From Brugia malayi (Eukaryota > Nematoda > Chromadorea > Rhabditida > Onchocercidae), in contig NW_025062477.1 of the NCBI RefSeq assembly GCF_000002995.4, positions 6,854,649 through 6,918,648 on the forward strand: DNA of 64,000 nt. The letters run 5' to 3'. A model generated the notes under the pieces. It had not been told where the DNA came from. It saw only the letters and a program-made list of their open reading frames with translations, and searched no databases. The position numbers and the translations under genes were made by a program. Position 1 is the stretch's first letter. Each line of letters starts with the position of its first letter. This document shows, in pieces, positions 27,601-38,516 of the stretch.

Positions 27601-28004
27601 TTATATAATTTGAATTGCGATCTCGTCGCAGTTGCGGAAAGTAACGTTGTAGTATTAGTTCCAGAGAAAGGTTATGGTTGTTACTATACCCTATGTAAAA
27701 GAAATATAATCATAATTATTGAAGAATTTCCTATTACTGGTTGTTTCTAATACTGTGGTTATTCACAACAAGTCGTTACGCAGGTTCACTTCTCCATGCA
27801 AGATTATAGTGGCCAGAATTGCATCTTTCATTTCCAAAGCTAAATTCACCCATTTGTCTTTGCCTTCAATTTTATTGCTGCATTTGTCAGTCTTCTGCGT
27901 TATTTTTAGATATTCCTGAACTGAAAGAGTATCTACCAATACGGTATTATGAAAGTTACTCTTTATCTGATAGTGATGGAAAAGATTTGAGTTATCCGCT
28001 GTGA
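21607..28004 (+). CDS. Tentative four-exon gene of unknown function
   Basis: Predicted exons 21607-21639, 22171-22297, 27593-27694 and 27910-28004. Phases agree at every junction and give 118 codons plus stop. A TTTACAG acceptor at about 21578-21580 precedes the first ATG and could receive the spliced leader. Exon 2 is hydrophilic (MENQCFATEEF). Exons 3-4 contain VVVLVPEKGYGCYY and an acidic/Tyr-rich tail ending DLSYPL. No domain recognised. The 5.3-kb intron may hide further exons; it also holds the miRNA-like hairpin. Exon 4 is overlapped by a long minus-strand open frame, which weakens the model. Confidence 0.35.
22668..22744 (+). ncRNA. Candidate pre-microRNA hairpin
   Basis: Positions 22671-22702 pair with 22710-22741 without a single bulge around a 7-nt loop (22703-22709). 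Of 32 positions, 26 are Watson-Crick, 4 are G:U and 2 are mismatches (22678/22734 and 22688/22724). Read from the minus strand, the four G:U pairs become A/C mismatches, so the fold is better as + strand RNA. Arm length, small loop and scattered mismatches fit a pre-miRNA. The arm sequences (for example TACGTACCTAGCTTCTAGAA on the 5' side) do not match a nematode miRNA I recognise. The alternative is a short inverted repeat left by a mobile element. Confidence 0.55.
23343..23413. repeat. Imperfect tandem duplication, about 33 bp
   Basis: Two adjacent copies of TTAATGTTTAAATCTTT followed by an A run and ATAACTTT, separated by a T/G spacer. Confidence 0.7.
25171..25222 (-). pseudogene. tRNA 5'-half-like fragment
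   Basis: On the minus strand a segment reads GGTTAGCGCAGTGGCTAAAT, which resembles a tRNA D-arm with an A-box. No anticodon stem or B-box (GGTTCGAATCC-type) follows, so this is at best a truncated tRNA or tRNA-derived relic. Confidence 0.2.
25836..26072 (-). CDS. Candidate 78-codon ORF or first exon, unrecognised
   Basis: ATG-initiated minus-strand frame starting MNENNESSSASSTCNGS, Ser/Asn/Thr-rich, in a block with clearly higher G+C and a strong purine-first codon pattern. A TATATAG acceptor 24-26 bases upstream of the ATG could take a spliced leader. The frame ends at a TGA, but possible internal donors (for example before GTAACA near 25880) mean it may be spliced. It lies inside the large intron of the tentative + strand model. 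No domain recognised. Confidence 0.3.
   Translation of the reverse strand: MNENNESSSASSTCNGSHASINSPAKILSNDAIIVPSDLLLLSTLSLDGKYHNSFHNTTKSTNKVTESVKFRHLRINP
27368..27390. repeat. (TA)n microsatellite
   Basis: Short TA repeat between candidate exons. Confidence 0.8.
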
Positions 28005-30349
28005 TATATATCCGTTTGTGACAGTGCATGCTGCAAAGTACGTAAAGGATAGGTTGCGACGTTTGCAACTCAGGACGTGACGCAGTCCACTGGAGGGAAT
28101 TTCTCGATATGAAATGAGGGGAAAGAGGTATGAATAATATGATTATTAACACGATGCAAGCATTTTGCCAGCGTGCTTGTACTGTACTTTGTGCAAGGAT
28201 AAACGACAATCCCTTAAGGATCAGTGGTAACGAATTATAGTAACACAAAGTAGTAGTATTGAGGAGGTGACAGAAGTATGCTGTAACACAGTGACAACCT
28301 CGAGCAGCAGAGGAAGAGAAGACATGCAGCCAATGGTGCTAGTTAATGAAGGCCTGTCAATCTAACATCCAGACAGACCGAGCCGCTCCTCCTCCTCCTC
28401 TTGCTGATGATTTTTACCATTAGCCATCACACCAGGCAGTCAGTCTTGTCCTCCCTCGCTATCATGCGTTCATCAACTGTTGTAGATAGTAGCAGTAGCT
28501 ATGTGTGAACATGTGGTACAAGTCACAATTTCAGCAAGTAGAGAGGAAGAAGCCTGTTCCTCTTATCCCTCTCCCTCCTTTTTTCTCTCCTCCTTTTCCA
28601 CTTCACATCATTATCCCTTCCCACCTTCCTTTTCTTCGTCCCCCGCCACTTAGTCTAATTATAGGTGTTCATTATTAATTATCTTATTAATTTGTTACAT
28701 TCTAATGGATAACCGTGCACCGAATAATATCATACATTAAAAGCAAAAGCTACTGCTGGGATGCCGTCCCTACTTCATGATAACATTCATTTTGCTCACA
28801 ACTTCTTGCATTCAGATATGTTATTATTCTTCTACTTATTATTGGCGTTTTATGATGCACGATTTATGAATAGGGTTGCTTTCATCAATTAAGTATAATC
28901 TCTTCTGTATGGCTCTCTTTATGATGAGATAATCCTGAAATGTGTTACTTTTTTTCAGTGAATCAGTGATTATTATCCGTTCACATGTCTTCAAATTCTC
29001 TCTTTTCTCCTATTCATCACTTTTCTTACTTTATTTCCTAGTTTCCTTAATAATCAAATTGCTCAGTTTTTTTTCCTCTTTTGTTCTGTCGATAGTAGAT
29101 ATTACATCTTGACTTTGATTTCTGCTGCTAATCGTTCTTCATTAGAAGATTCCTTACTCTTCTTCAGATTTTATTTGTCTTATAAAAAGGAATTGAAATT
29201 TCTGATTATTGCTTAGTAACGATGGGTTTTGGTGATGCTTCTTTTTGATAAATGATTTATTTTAAATCCTAGGAGCAATGTAATTGTGATTTCTAAGTCG
29301 GTGATCAAGCATTAAAACTAATGCTAATAAATTAATCAAACAATCTAGAAACTTTGATTTACAATCTCTTGCGAGAATGAATATTGAAAACCAAACTTTG
29401 ATTTACGGTTTTTTTTATTATTAGAGTGAGATATTTTTCGAAAAGATAATACTGGCAGCCGAAAATATTAGAGTGGCGGAAAAAAAAATTACATATTGCT
29501 GTTAATGGTTTTGACGTAAGTTTCATTAAGCTTTTTACTCTTAATTACTATTTTTTTTTTGAGAACGACTAAAACATTTTTCGAATATTTGCGTTTAATT
29601 GTATTTTTCTCAAATTTCTTGCTTACATATATCTTTAAAGAGCTTCTTTGATTTAAACTGGTATTATGCGTAGTTTGAGAAAGCCGACCGATTTTTGATC
29701 AGTTACATTTGATTTCCAACCACCTGATGATGGAATATATAAGAATTGATACATCTTTTCAAATACAATGTTTTGAGTATTAGTCGAAGCTTTTGCTAAA
29801 CTTTATCTTTCATTCTATGTCTGCAACTTTTTTCTTTTTTGTCAGTCTTGATTCACTTTTTTGTGCAGCAAAAGATAAATAGCCCTGCAGACTTCAGCAA
29901 ATTAAATAAATATTTTCGTAAAAATTGTGTAATCTTTATTTATTTATTTGCGATTAAGAATGAAATAAAGAAGGTGGTTATAATACGTTTATAATTCGTT
30001 CTGATCTCGTTTTAAATGTGTGATAAATAAATTTATTTGAAAAATGAATAGGACAGGCCAATCTTGAAGACTTTTTTCATTGAATCTCCGGTCATCATGT
30101 TTACGGATGACTTATTCAGATGAGCTCGCTGCATTTCATTTTCGAAGTGACGCTATAGAGGAAAACCACACAGTCTATCTATACGTTTCTCCTGCAGCTT
30201 ACCTTATTGTTATTTTGTATTTCGATATGATTTCCATCTAGCTACTCATTCAGAGCCAAATATTGAATATGAAAAAAAAATTACACGCTCCTACGATTGA
30301 TTTTTACGCAGTTCCATCGTGCTTTTTGCTTTTAACTATTTTGTTTTTC
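28005..30349. other. Upstream flank of the SCP phosphatase gene
   Basis: The first part (28.0-28.7 kb) is richer in G+C than the surroundings, with a CTC-repeat run near 28387-28402 and a strongly pyrimidine-rich stretch at about 28555-28650, followed by ordinary AT-rich DNA. No exon was placed here. The pyrimidine tract could be promoter or 5' UTR sequence of the phosphatase gene; this is inference. Confidence 0.35.
28555..28650 (+). promoter_or_regulatory. Polypyrimidine (CT-rich) tract
   Basis: Nearly unbroken C/T for roughly 95 bp, in a genome where such C content is unusual. CT/GA tracts are often seen in nematode promoters. It lies about 1.9 kb before the phosphatase coding start, so any link is inference. 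Confidence 0.4.
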
Positions 30350-30352
30350 CAG
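30350..30352 (+). promoter_or_regulatory. Acceptor for 5' UTR exon or spliced leader of the SCP phosphatase gene
   Basis: A strong TTTTTCCAG acceptor lies 117 nt before the ATG at 30469. The following leader has stops in frame with the ATG, so it is untranslated. It may be joined to a spliced leader or to an unseen upstream exon. Confidence 0.45.
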
Positions 30353-30468
30353 GTACGATCGAAAAAGTTCTCGAAAATTTGCCGTATAACCGTATATTTC
30401 CCAATTTCCTTACTTAATCTCTCTCTCACTTCTTATTCTGAGGGGAATTCCGTAAGCTCTATTTTTCA

Positions 30469-33400
30469 ATGAAAAAATCGGATGAACGGAACGGTCAGTC
30501 ACTGGAAGGTTCTTCATTACCAGTTCATGGCTTACGGCGTCTTAATGTACGACAGGGGACATCTCTTTCAAGCAGCAATGTTTTAAGAAATTGTAAAGGT
30601 ATTGAAGTGTTGGATGCCTCAAAATCTTTGTACCGGAAAAATAAAATTCTGAATTCATGGTACAATGCTGAGGACAACATGAGTGCAACTTGTTTTTGGA
30701 ATCACGATGATATAGAAAGGACGAAAAATGACATCTTGTTGCTTGAGAATGTCATTACAAGTACTTGTACTGGCGTGGCGTCTGACAGCAACATGAATCT
30801 GAATGAAGCAAACCATAGCAGAGTAGAAGGAGCAACTTCACAAGGACTGCAGAAAATCGTTCCATGTGGTTATGCGCCCAATCGCTTTCCAGTAACTGTT
30901 ACTTCTACACCTCGTTCATGTTGGCCAAAAACCTGTTACGAGAATCCATCGTATACTTCTTCCGGTGCTGTTTCTTTGCCTTCATTAAGACTTATGCCTG
31001 GTCCTCCATCTATAATGCAGCCGGTACCGTCTACATCCGACTTTGGTATATCGTCTGCTAACGAACAAATTATACATTCAAAATCGATGTTAGCATCCGA
31101 TAGTGGTCCCGGTGATAGATCTCAAACGCTATTGGTCGGATTACTTCGTCGATTTGAAAATGGTACTGGGATGAGATGTAAAAACTTCACCAAAATTAAT
31201 TTAGCAGACGAATTTTCCTGTCAAAAATTATCTTTTCCGAAACATAGTGCTGTCAAAGAATGTACTAATGTTGATGGAGGAGTGTCACAGCTAAACACAC
31301 TCGATAAGAAAGGGTATGTTGTGGAAGGTGCTAACAGTAAACATGATGCATTGTTCATTTGGTCATTATCTAATGATAAAGGTGATTTTTTTTTGATTTA
31401 GGTTCTTATCCTCTATGTTTTACTAAGCCTGTGGTTTTTAATTTCATTTTAAGATCCTCTTAAATTTGAATTTACTAAAAATTTCAAAATTTACTATTGC
31501 TAAGTTGTTTTTTCACTTGAATAAACATGAATATTTTCTAACGTTGAGATATTAGCGGATATTGAACAATATGGTAGCTTATAACATTGATAGATAGTCT
31601 ATCGTTTTCATGGAATACTTCTTCATATATTTTTTTAGTTTATGCAGATAGTACATCATTTTTTGTTCAATTTGCAATTTAGAATAATTTAATTAAGATG
31701 ATTTTATCTAAACCATCTACTGCATTTCTTCCGTATTTCATATAAAATTTTTAAATTTTCAGTAGTTTAAAAAATGATTTTATCAGCTTTTCAAAATTAC
31801 CGTGGGTTTCCCAAAATTGCATTTGGTTTCATGAAAATTTCATAAATTGAAGGCGACTAGTTGTGTAGATTATAAAAATAAAACAGTAGGTGCGATTGAA
31901 ATTGGATAACTACTATTTGCCAGGACTACTGAAAATCAAGAAAGTGGATTTGTTGCACAGAGTTCTTCAAAGCGCCATAAGCTTTTGTTATTATGCTTCT
32001 TACAATTATCTCATTGATTGGGATTGGATTAGATGTTAACAGCGGCAGTCTATTTATAAGAATGAATTTTAGTATTGCAGTATTTTAGCAATCGGAGTTT
32101 AGCATCATATTCTTACTTTTCCTTCTCCTTAGGATTCATTTTGTATGGTGTAGTTCTTGATCTTTTCATGTTTTAGTTGAGATTCAAAATTTTGTAATTT
32201 TAGGAATTTCCTACTATCAGGAAAGCAATAGTATAGGATATCTTACGGATATGTAAAACAAAAGATCTGGTTGTCAGATTATTTTGTTTGAAGTCTGCAC
32301 AATTTCATTTGGTTATTGTAACGCTTTTGAAATGCTCTAAGGTTTTGGAGCTGGGTTTTTAAGTGAATGAATTAAATAACACGTAAAAATGCAATCTTTT
32401 TTACTTTTTAATTGGTTGGATTTTTAACGGCATGAATTAATGAAGTATCATATTTTTGTATTCCATATACTGTTCAGTATCCACTAATTTCTTCAAAATT
32501 TTTAGAACCAAAAAATATCCGAAATAAATCGTCGAGTGTCGCATCACGTGGAAAGCCGCATATGCCCAAATTTCTGCAGTCATTTTGCTGTTGTATACGA
32601 TCCGAAGCTACTGCTAAAAGTTCGTTTTAATTTTTTATGGACAGCTATACAGTGTAGAACTGGTAATGCAATCACTTATAGGATTGCATTTCACTAAAAA
32701 TTTCCTAAATTCAGTTTATCTTTATTTTCATTAATTTTGGCTATAGCAGTTGCTGTATTATTTTCACTGAAAAGAGGCGGTGCTTTGTTATGTCGTACAC
32801 TTTTTTTATTATACTATTTATTTTATAGTTGTTTGGATTGTTTTCTTTCTAAGGCTTTTATATTCAACATTGCTAATTGTTAGCGAAACGACGAACACTT
32901 CATCCATTTCCATCAACTTCAACTCCGCAATCACTGATTACTCAAGAAATAAAAAATTCGCAAAACTGTACGAATGTAAACGGAACAAATGTCAGTGTAA
33001 ATGATTCCTATTCAGCTGATAGTTACGATGATACTGGCGAATACGTTCCCATGGTCAGTTTTCTTTTCAGTTTAACTGCGGTCATTGGATTTTCTTTTTA
33101 TTAGGATTTTAAAATTTAAAGCTGTGTTGTTCTGATCAGTTTAAAAAAAAAAATTCATTTGGATTTCTTGGTTTATTTTTTTTAAATATAATTATTTGAA
33201 ATTTACTATCTTCAGGTTACAGTAAAATAGGTTAGGACTTTAACTTTTTTTTTTTTTTATTCACAGTAATTTTTTTTAACGTATATTATTTATTTAGAAA
33301 GATTTTCAATTTTCGGAGTTTTTTGTTCAAAGACTAACAGTACTTTAAGTTTTTTACTCATTTTTGTTTTAAAAATAGTTGGCACACTTTGACGTCAAAA

Positions 33401-36400
33401 CGTCTGTGCTCTTTTTTCTTCAATATCCAGTGTTTCGAAAAAGAGAATTATTTGTGTGGTTGTATTTGTGGTTATATTATTTATGAGGAACGTTTTTTAC
33501 TTTCTTTTACGTATTAGATAAATGATGGATTATTGAACATATTTATATGACTGAACTAATTGTATTACTGTGCTGTATATACTTATATATATATATATAT
33601 TTTATTTATTCATGTGATATGGCATTCGTTATATACATTCGGTACATTCATTATATGGTTCATTTCATACTGCCTACGAGGACGGTAAATTTCATCCACT
33701 AAGCACCAGCGCCAGATGTACTTCATAAACTTAAGATATGAACTGGTCAGGAATATCGGTAGATTCTCCCATCTTTAGTATGCTAATTTAATTTTACCTC
33801 CTCCGCTGACAGTAGTTGAATTGAGTTCAAATTGTAATACTTTAAACAGTCGTGTGATTAATGATTCTTTCAGTAAAAATTTAATTACTTTGATACAACT
33901 TAAGTATTTTGTTTTATTTTGAGTTTGTTGTCAACGGAGGTCGTTTTTCTTTTTAAGTAGAATTTATTTAACCAAATTCTCAAGTTAAGATTTCTTTTAA
34001 AAAGGTAAGGTATATTTCTCTACATCTCTTTATATTATCTAGACCTACTTATATTTTTTGCAGATAATTTCATGGGATTTTTCGAAGTCTTAAAAAATTG
34101 TTTTTCGAGGTTGTAAGGCATGAGAATATGAAACGTGAAAAACAACAGAAGAGTGAATAAAAGATCTTGGTGAAAAAAATGATATTTCACTTAGCATATG
34201 TGTTCTCGTTTTTCTCATGTTTTCTCATTCTACTGTTTGAATTGAAGAATGTGTTTGGTTGAGTTAAAAGCAATCGTTTTGTTAGATCAGTAGATAAAAT
34301 GAGATGCATCTAGTGAAGCATGTGAAGTAAACAAATTTAATTTGCTATTTAATTACTCCAAGAGACCAGATTTAATTAACTAAGCCAAACGGAGTGAGGC
34401 TGCAGCACACTTTTAACCTGTTTTTGATGGTGAGAAGGTTATTTTATTGATGGGTTAAACTTCATTCCTTTTGCATTGTCATTTTTCCACAGTGAGAGCT
34501 TTCTTGTTCCATTTAATTCTCTCCTACAGCAATAACTCACTTCAGTGTCATCGTTAGCAGTAAAAAAACGGTCTGAGGAATGCTTGACAACAAATGTCTT
34601 ATGGAAGTGTTTTAAGTGAAATAAAAAAGACAATTCATGTGCGCACTTGGTGAATTGATCTCTAGTTTTCTTGATGATAAGCCTGCATTAAAAGTGAGTT
34701 GCTTTTCTTGCACTTGCCGAAATGTTTGGAAAGTTTTGTGGTCAACAATGAACTAAGCGGTAAAAGAATGAAAGATTCTATATCATTTTTTTTTTTTGAA
34801 GACATAGAATTGGATGAAATAAATGAACTTAATCTTCAATGGAAACAAAATTTTAAATAGTTTCCAACATCTCATATTATAATATATTTTTTATATTCTA
34901 CACAATTTATCACTTAAGTGGTAGTATCATGTGTTGCATTTTGAAAAAAATATATGAAGATTTTGACAACCATCTCTAGCCGCCTCCTTAACAGGTAACT
35001 TCGATTTCTTGAAATGATATCCCGAAGAATTCATTACAATCCTACTATCATGGGAAATTTGGGTTATTACTCAACATTGCTATTCTTTCGAAATTTTGTC
35101 TTTCACTAGTGCTTTAGTCTTATTATCTTTTTGTTCTATAAATCTGAACATCTGGTTTTGAATTCCGAACAGTTTTATCACTGTTCTATTTAGTTGTGTA
35201 CTAATTGAAGGAAGAGATATTACTTATCTTTTGCAGCTAAATTGCAGCTAAATTCATTTCAATTGAATTTTAAGTATGTAATGAGTGGGAGCTTTTTTTT
35301 TCGCAGTTGTGTTTCCAACGATTGAGCCAAGTACGATTAGCTTTTTTGAGCTACGATTAGCATTAGCTTTTTTCATTTGGTATTATTATTTGTCATCTAG
35401 TTGTAGCGTGTTCACTGGAAACAATCTTATTTTGAAAAAGATTTACAGATAGCAGGCATGACATCGTTTTTAAGTTTTAAATGGTTGAGTGAAATGAAAT
35501 GAATCCGTGCTTCGGCACTACATAACTCTTTTTCATGCCCGCTTTCGTGCTATATACGCAAAATATGTGGTAAAACTGATGTGACAGAGTTGGAATTCGC
35601 TATTTCACTAATACGCGAACTTTTGCTTTATGAAATGCACTTGAATACGTGGTTATGATCGATCAGTGTGGTCGTTACTGTTTTCGTTGTAGCGGTGGGA
35701 TAGAAAAAAAGTGCTATAAAGCATAACGGCATATCACAGAACTGGATTTAAAAAAATTTTATTTGTCGTGATAAAACGTAGTATTCCCTTTGTTTTTTCA
35801 TTTTTGAGATTATAATTGTTCGTTTAACGTTTGCGATCATTTAGTGTTTAAGTCATTTAGCTTATCTCTTCAGAATCACAAAAAAGTTTGATTCAGTGTT
35901 TTTTTTAACTTCCTAACTAAAAGCATGAAAATGCAGAATCAAGGTTGTGAAATTTGCAACTCAAAAAGGATTTTAAAGCAGGAAACATTTTGTTTTTTTG
36001 TTAAAACTTTGTAAGGATTGAGAAGAAAAAAATTGAACATAGGATTAGCAAATGCTACTTATTACGCCTTTTTTATATTAGATTCAAAAATTGGTCCTTT
36101 TTTTTCCTTTTAGCCTTATAAATTTTTGCGACATAGTTTTTGGTATGAGAACAAATAGTAATTAATTGCTGCTATCAAAGTTAGCCGTGAGAGTTAATTT
36201 AATTAGGTCAATACAGCTAAACTGCAACTGAGGAAGAAATGAAGTCGAAAATGTTCAAATGTAGTGAAAAAAGTGAAGTGTTGTCGTTTCAAGTGTTGGA
36301 TGATGTGAAGTTAAAAATGCAAAGCACTATGTATAAATTGAAATTTGCGAGTGAAAGTAAAATTTTGAGATATGAGAGAATTTAGTATCAATGAAAGTCA

Positions 36401-38516
36401 GATTGGCTGCAACATTTCGTCCCTTATTTTTTTGCGCAAAGCGTAAGTTTTTATGGTGATTGGCAGCTTTTCGAATTTCGAGTACTTTAAAGGCAGTCAA
36501 GAAAATTTAGTTTATGTATTGTTTTTGAGATTGAAATATTTCTGAGAATAAAAATGAAATTTTAGCAACTCTCCGACAAGTTATTGCTTCCTCCACTACG
36601 TCCGTGTGATGGAGATAAAAAGTGTCTTATTATTGATTTGGATGAAACATTGGTGCATTCTTCATTTAAGGTTAATTTTAGCAAATTTCAGATTTTGGAG
36701 TAATTCGTTCTGGATTGTTGCATATCACAAACTTTTTTCGTGTTCGTATGTGATTCCTTGTGGAGATTTATAAATTCAAGAATTTGAAAGTCAAGCTTTA
36801 TAATTGGGATATTTGTTCTAGGCCTAATATAAGATTGGAATGTTTAATTTGGTTCTTAGGTAGTTCTATCTGAGGAATTTCTTTTTGGAAAGAAATGACA
36901 AGATGTGTGGTCTTTGTCTTCCTTTTGTTTTTAATTAAATATATTTCAGCCTGTGAAGAATCCGGATTTTATAATACCAGTTGAAATCGATAACGTTATT
37001 CATCAGGTTTATGTGCTAAAACGGCCTTATGTGGATGAGTTTTTGGAAAGGATAGGTGACAAGTTTGAATGTGTATTATTCACAGCCAGCCTTGCCAAAG
37101 TATTTCTTTCCTAAGAATTGCGGATTATGGAGGGAAATGTGCAGTACCACAAAGATCTTTTAAATATCAAAATTTTGCTAGCTGTGTAGAAACACTGCTA
37201 AAGGATATTCTTGAAATAGAAACGGAATAAAATTGCACATTTTCTGCAGCGATAATAAAGAATGATTATTTCAGTTAGGATAGGAGCGCTTCTAAATGGG
37301 AGATGTAGTGAATTAGTCAGATTTGATAATTTAAGTACTTTGTTTACAAGTATTACCTTTCAACTGAGTCGGACTGATTTCTACAACTTCCATACTTTTT
37401 ACGGAAGAACATTCACACAACCCTATTTCGTTGTGGTTCTCTTTATCACCGTGAGTAGAAAACGACATAAAGAAGCGACAAAATCATTCTTCCAGAGGGA
37501 TTCAGCATTATTAATGAATGATTAGTAATGTAATAGAGATAAATTGCTCTTGAAATAATTTCGAGATTCTTTATGAATTTCAGTATGCCGATCCAGTTGC
37601 TGATTTTTTGGATAAACGAGGTGTGTTCCGCGCGCGTTTATTTCGAGAATCTTGTGTTTTTCATAAGGGTAATTATGTAAAGGTTTGCTTTTGTTTTTTT
37701 GTTTTTTTTTTTTTTTTTTCAAACATGTTTTCTCTGCGCTTGTTTAATCTCTCTGTTATATTATACTCCAAAGATGTTTGCAGAGATTGAAATGGTATGC
37801 ATCGTATCATAATCAGTAAATAATCGCTTTCTTGTTTTGCATCCTTTAACAAACGATTTTAGCACATTCTCTGCAAATATCTTTAAGTATAAAATCGAAA
37901 ATAACAGAGCAACTACAATAGGAATCGTATTTTCTTGTTTAACATTTTATTTTCTCTTCAATTTTCAGGATTTGACAAGGCTTGGTCGCGATTTAAAGAA
38001 AGTAATCATTGTAGATAATTCACCGGCTAGTTATGCTTTTCATCCCGATAATGCGGTTTGTTGATTTATTGATCCTTTTTTTTTTTTTTTTTTCATCGTC
38101 TTGTGGTCAGAAAATGTTTCCGTTTTTTACCGCTGCACTCTTGATCTATTTAGAAAACTGAGTTCAAACAAATAGGAAAATTTAGGGTATCATGGTAAAT
38201 CTTGGGATATAAAACAGCTATTATTCTCTCGACATATTCGCAAGAATTTTTATTTTTGAATTAGAAGTGATGAAAGGAAAAATTATTGTAGTATTATAGC
38301 ATTTAGCATTTCCAATGTTATCTCTTGAAAACACGTTTTAAGATTCCGGTACAAACATGGTTTGATGATGCGAACGATGTTGAATTGTTGGATATAATCC
38401 CAGTTTTGGAACAGCTTGCTGAAGTGGACAGTATTTATACGGTGTTAAGAAATAGTAACGATGATATGCGGAGAAGTATTTTGTCGGAGCAAATTGATAC
38501 CAGTAAATCATCCTGA
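30469..38516 (+). CDS. scpl-1: SCP/CTDSP-like protein phosphatase (SCPL-1 homologue), 8 exons
   Basis: Predicted exons 30469-31381, 32506-32619, 32884-33053, 36566-36670, 36950-37099, 37584-37682, 37969-38055 and 38343-38516, all in phase, giving 603 aa. The HAD-type FCP/SCP catalytic domain starts at about residue 415 with [13 protein letters not shown] (nucleophile Asp about 423, second Asp about 425). It continues through [63 protein letters not shown] and IPVQTWFDD, the normal order for small CTD phosphatases. FCCCIRS at about 331-337 matches the Cys-rich motif upstream of the domain in CTDSP proteins. Exon 1 adds 304 residues of Ser-rich, probably disordered sequence with no recognised domain. 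The family dephosphorylates phosphoserine, classically the RNA polymerase II CTD, and other nuclear targets. The 3.5-kb intron 3 could house an alternative promoter for a short isoform. Confidence 0.93.
33582..33600. repeat. (TA)n microsatellite
   Basis: Short TA repeat in intron 3 of the phosphatase gene. Confidence 0.8.

Noticed and set aside
33660..33740. Short GC-richer block in phosphatase intron 3 resembling an exon
   Set aside because: Open on both strands for under 40 codons and without usable splice sites; too little to call.
35506..35517. GTGC-TTCG-GCAC mini-hairpin, considered as U6 snRNA 5' end
   Set aside because: The following sequence does not match U6; only a 4-bp stem with a stable tetraloop is present.
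36239..36388. 49-codon ATG frame just before phosphatase exon 4, as an alternative first exon
   Set aside because: No donor ends in phase 0 as required by the next exon, so it cannot be joined in frame.
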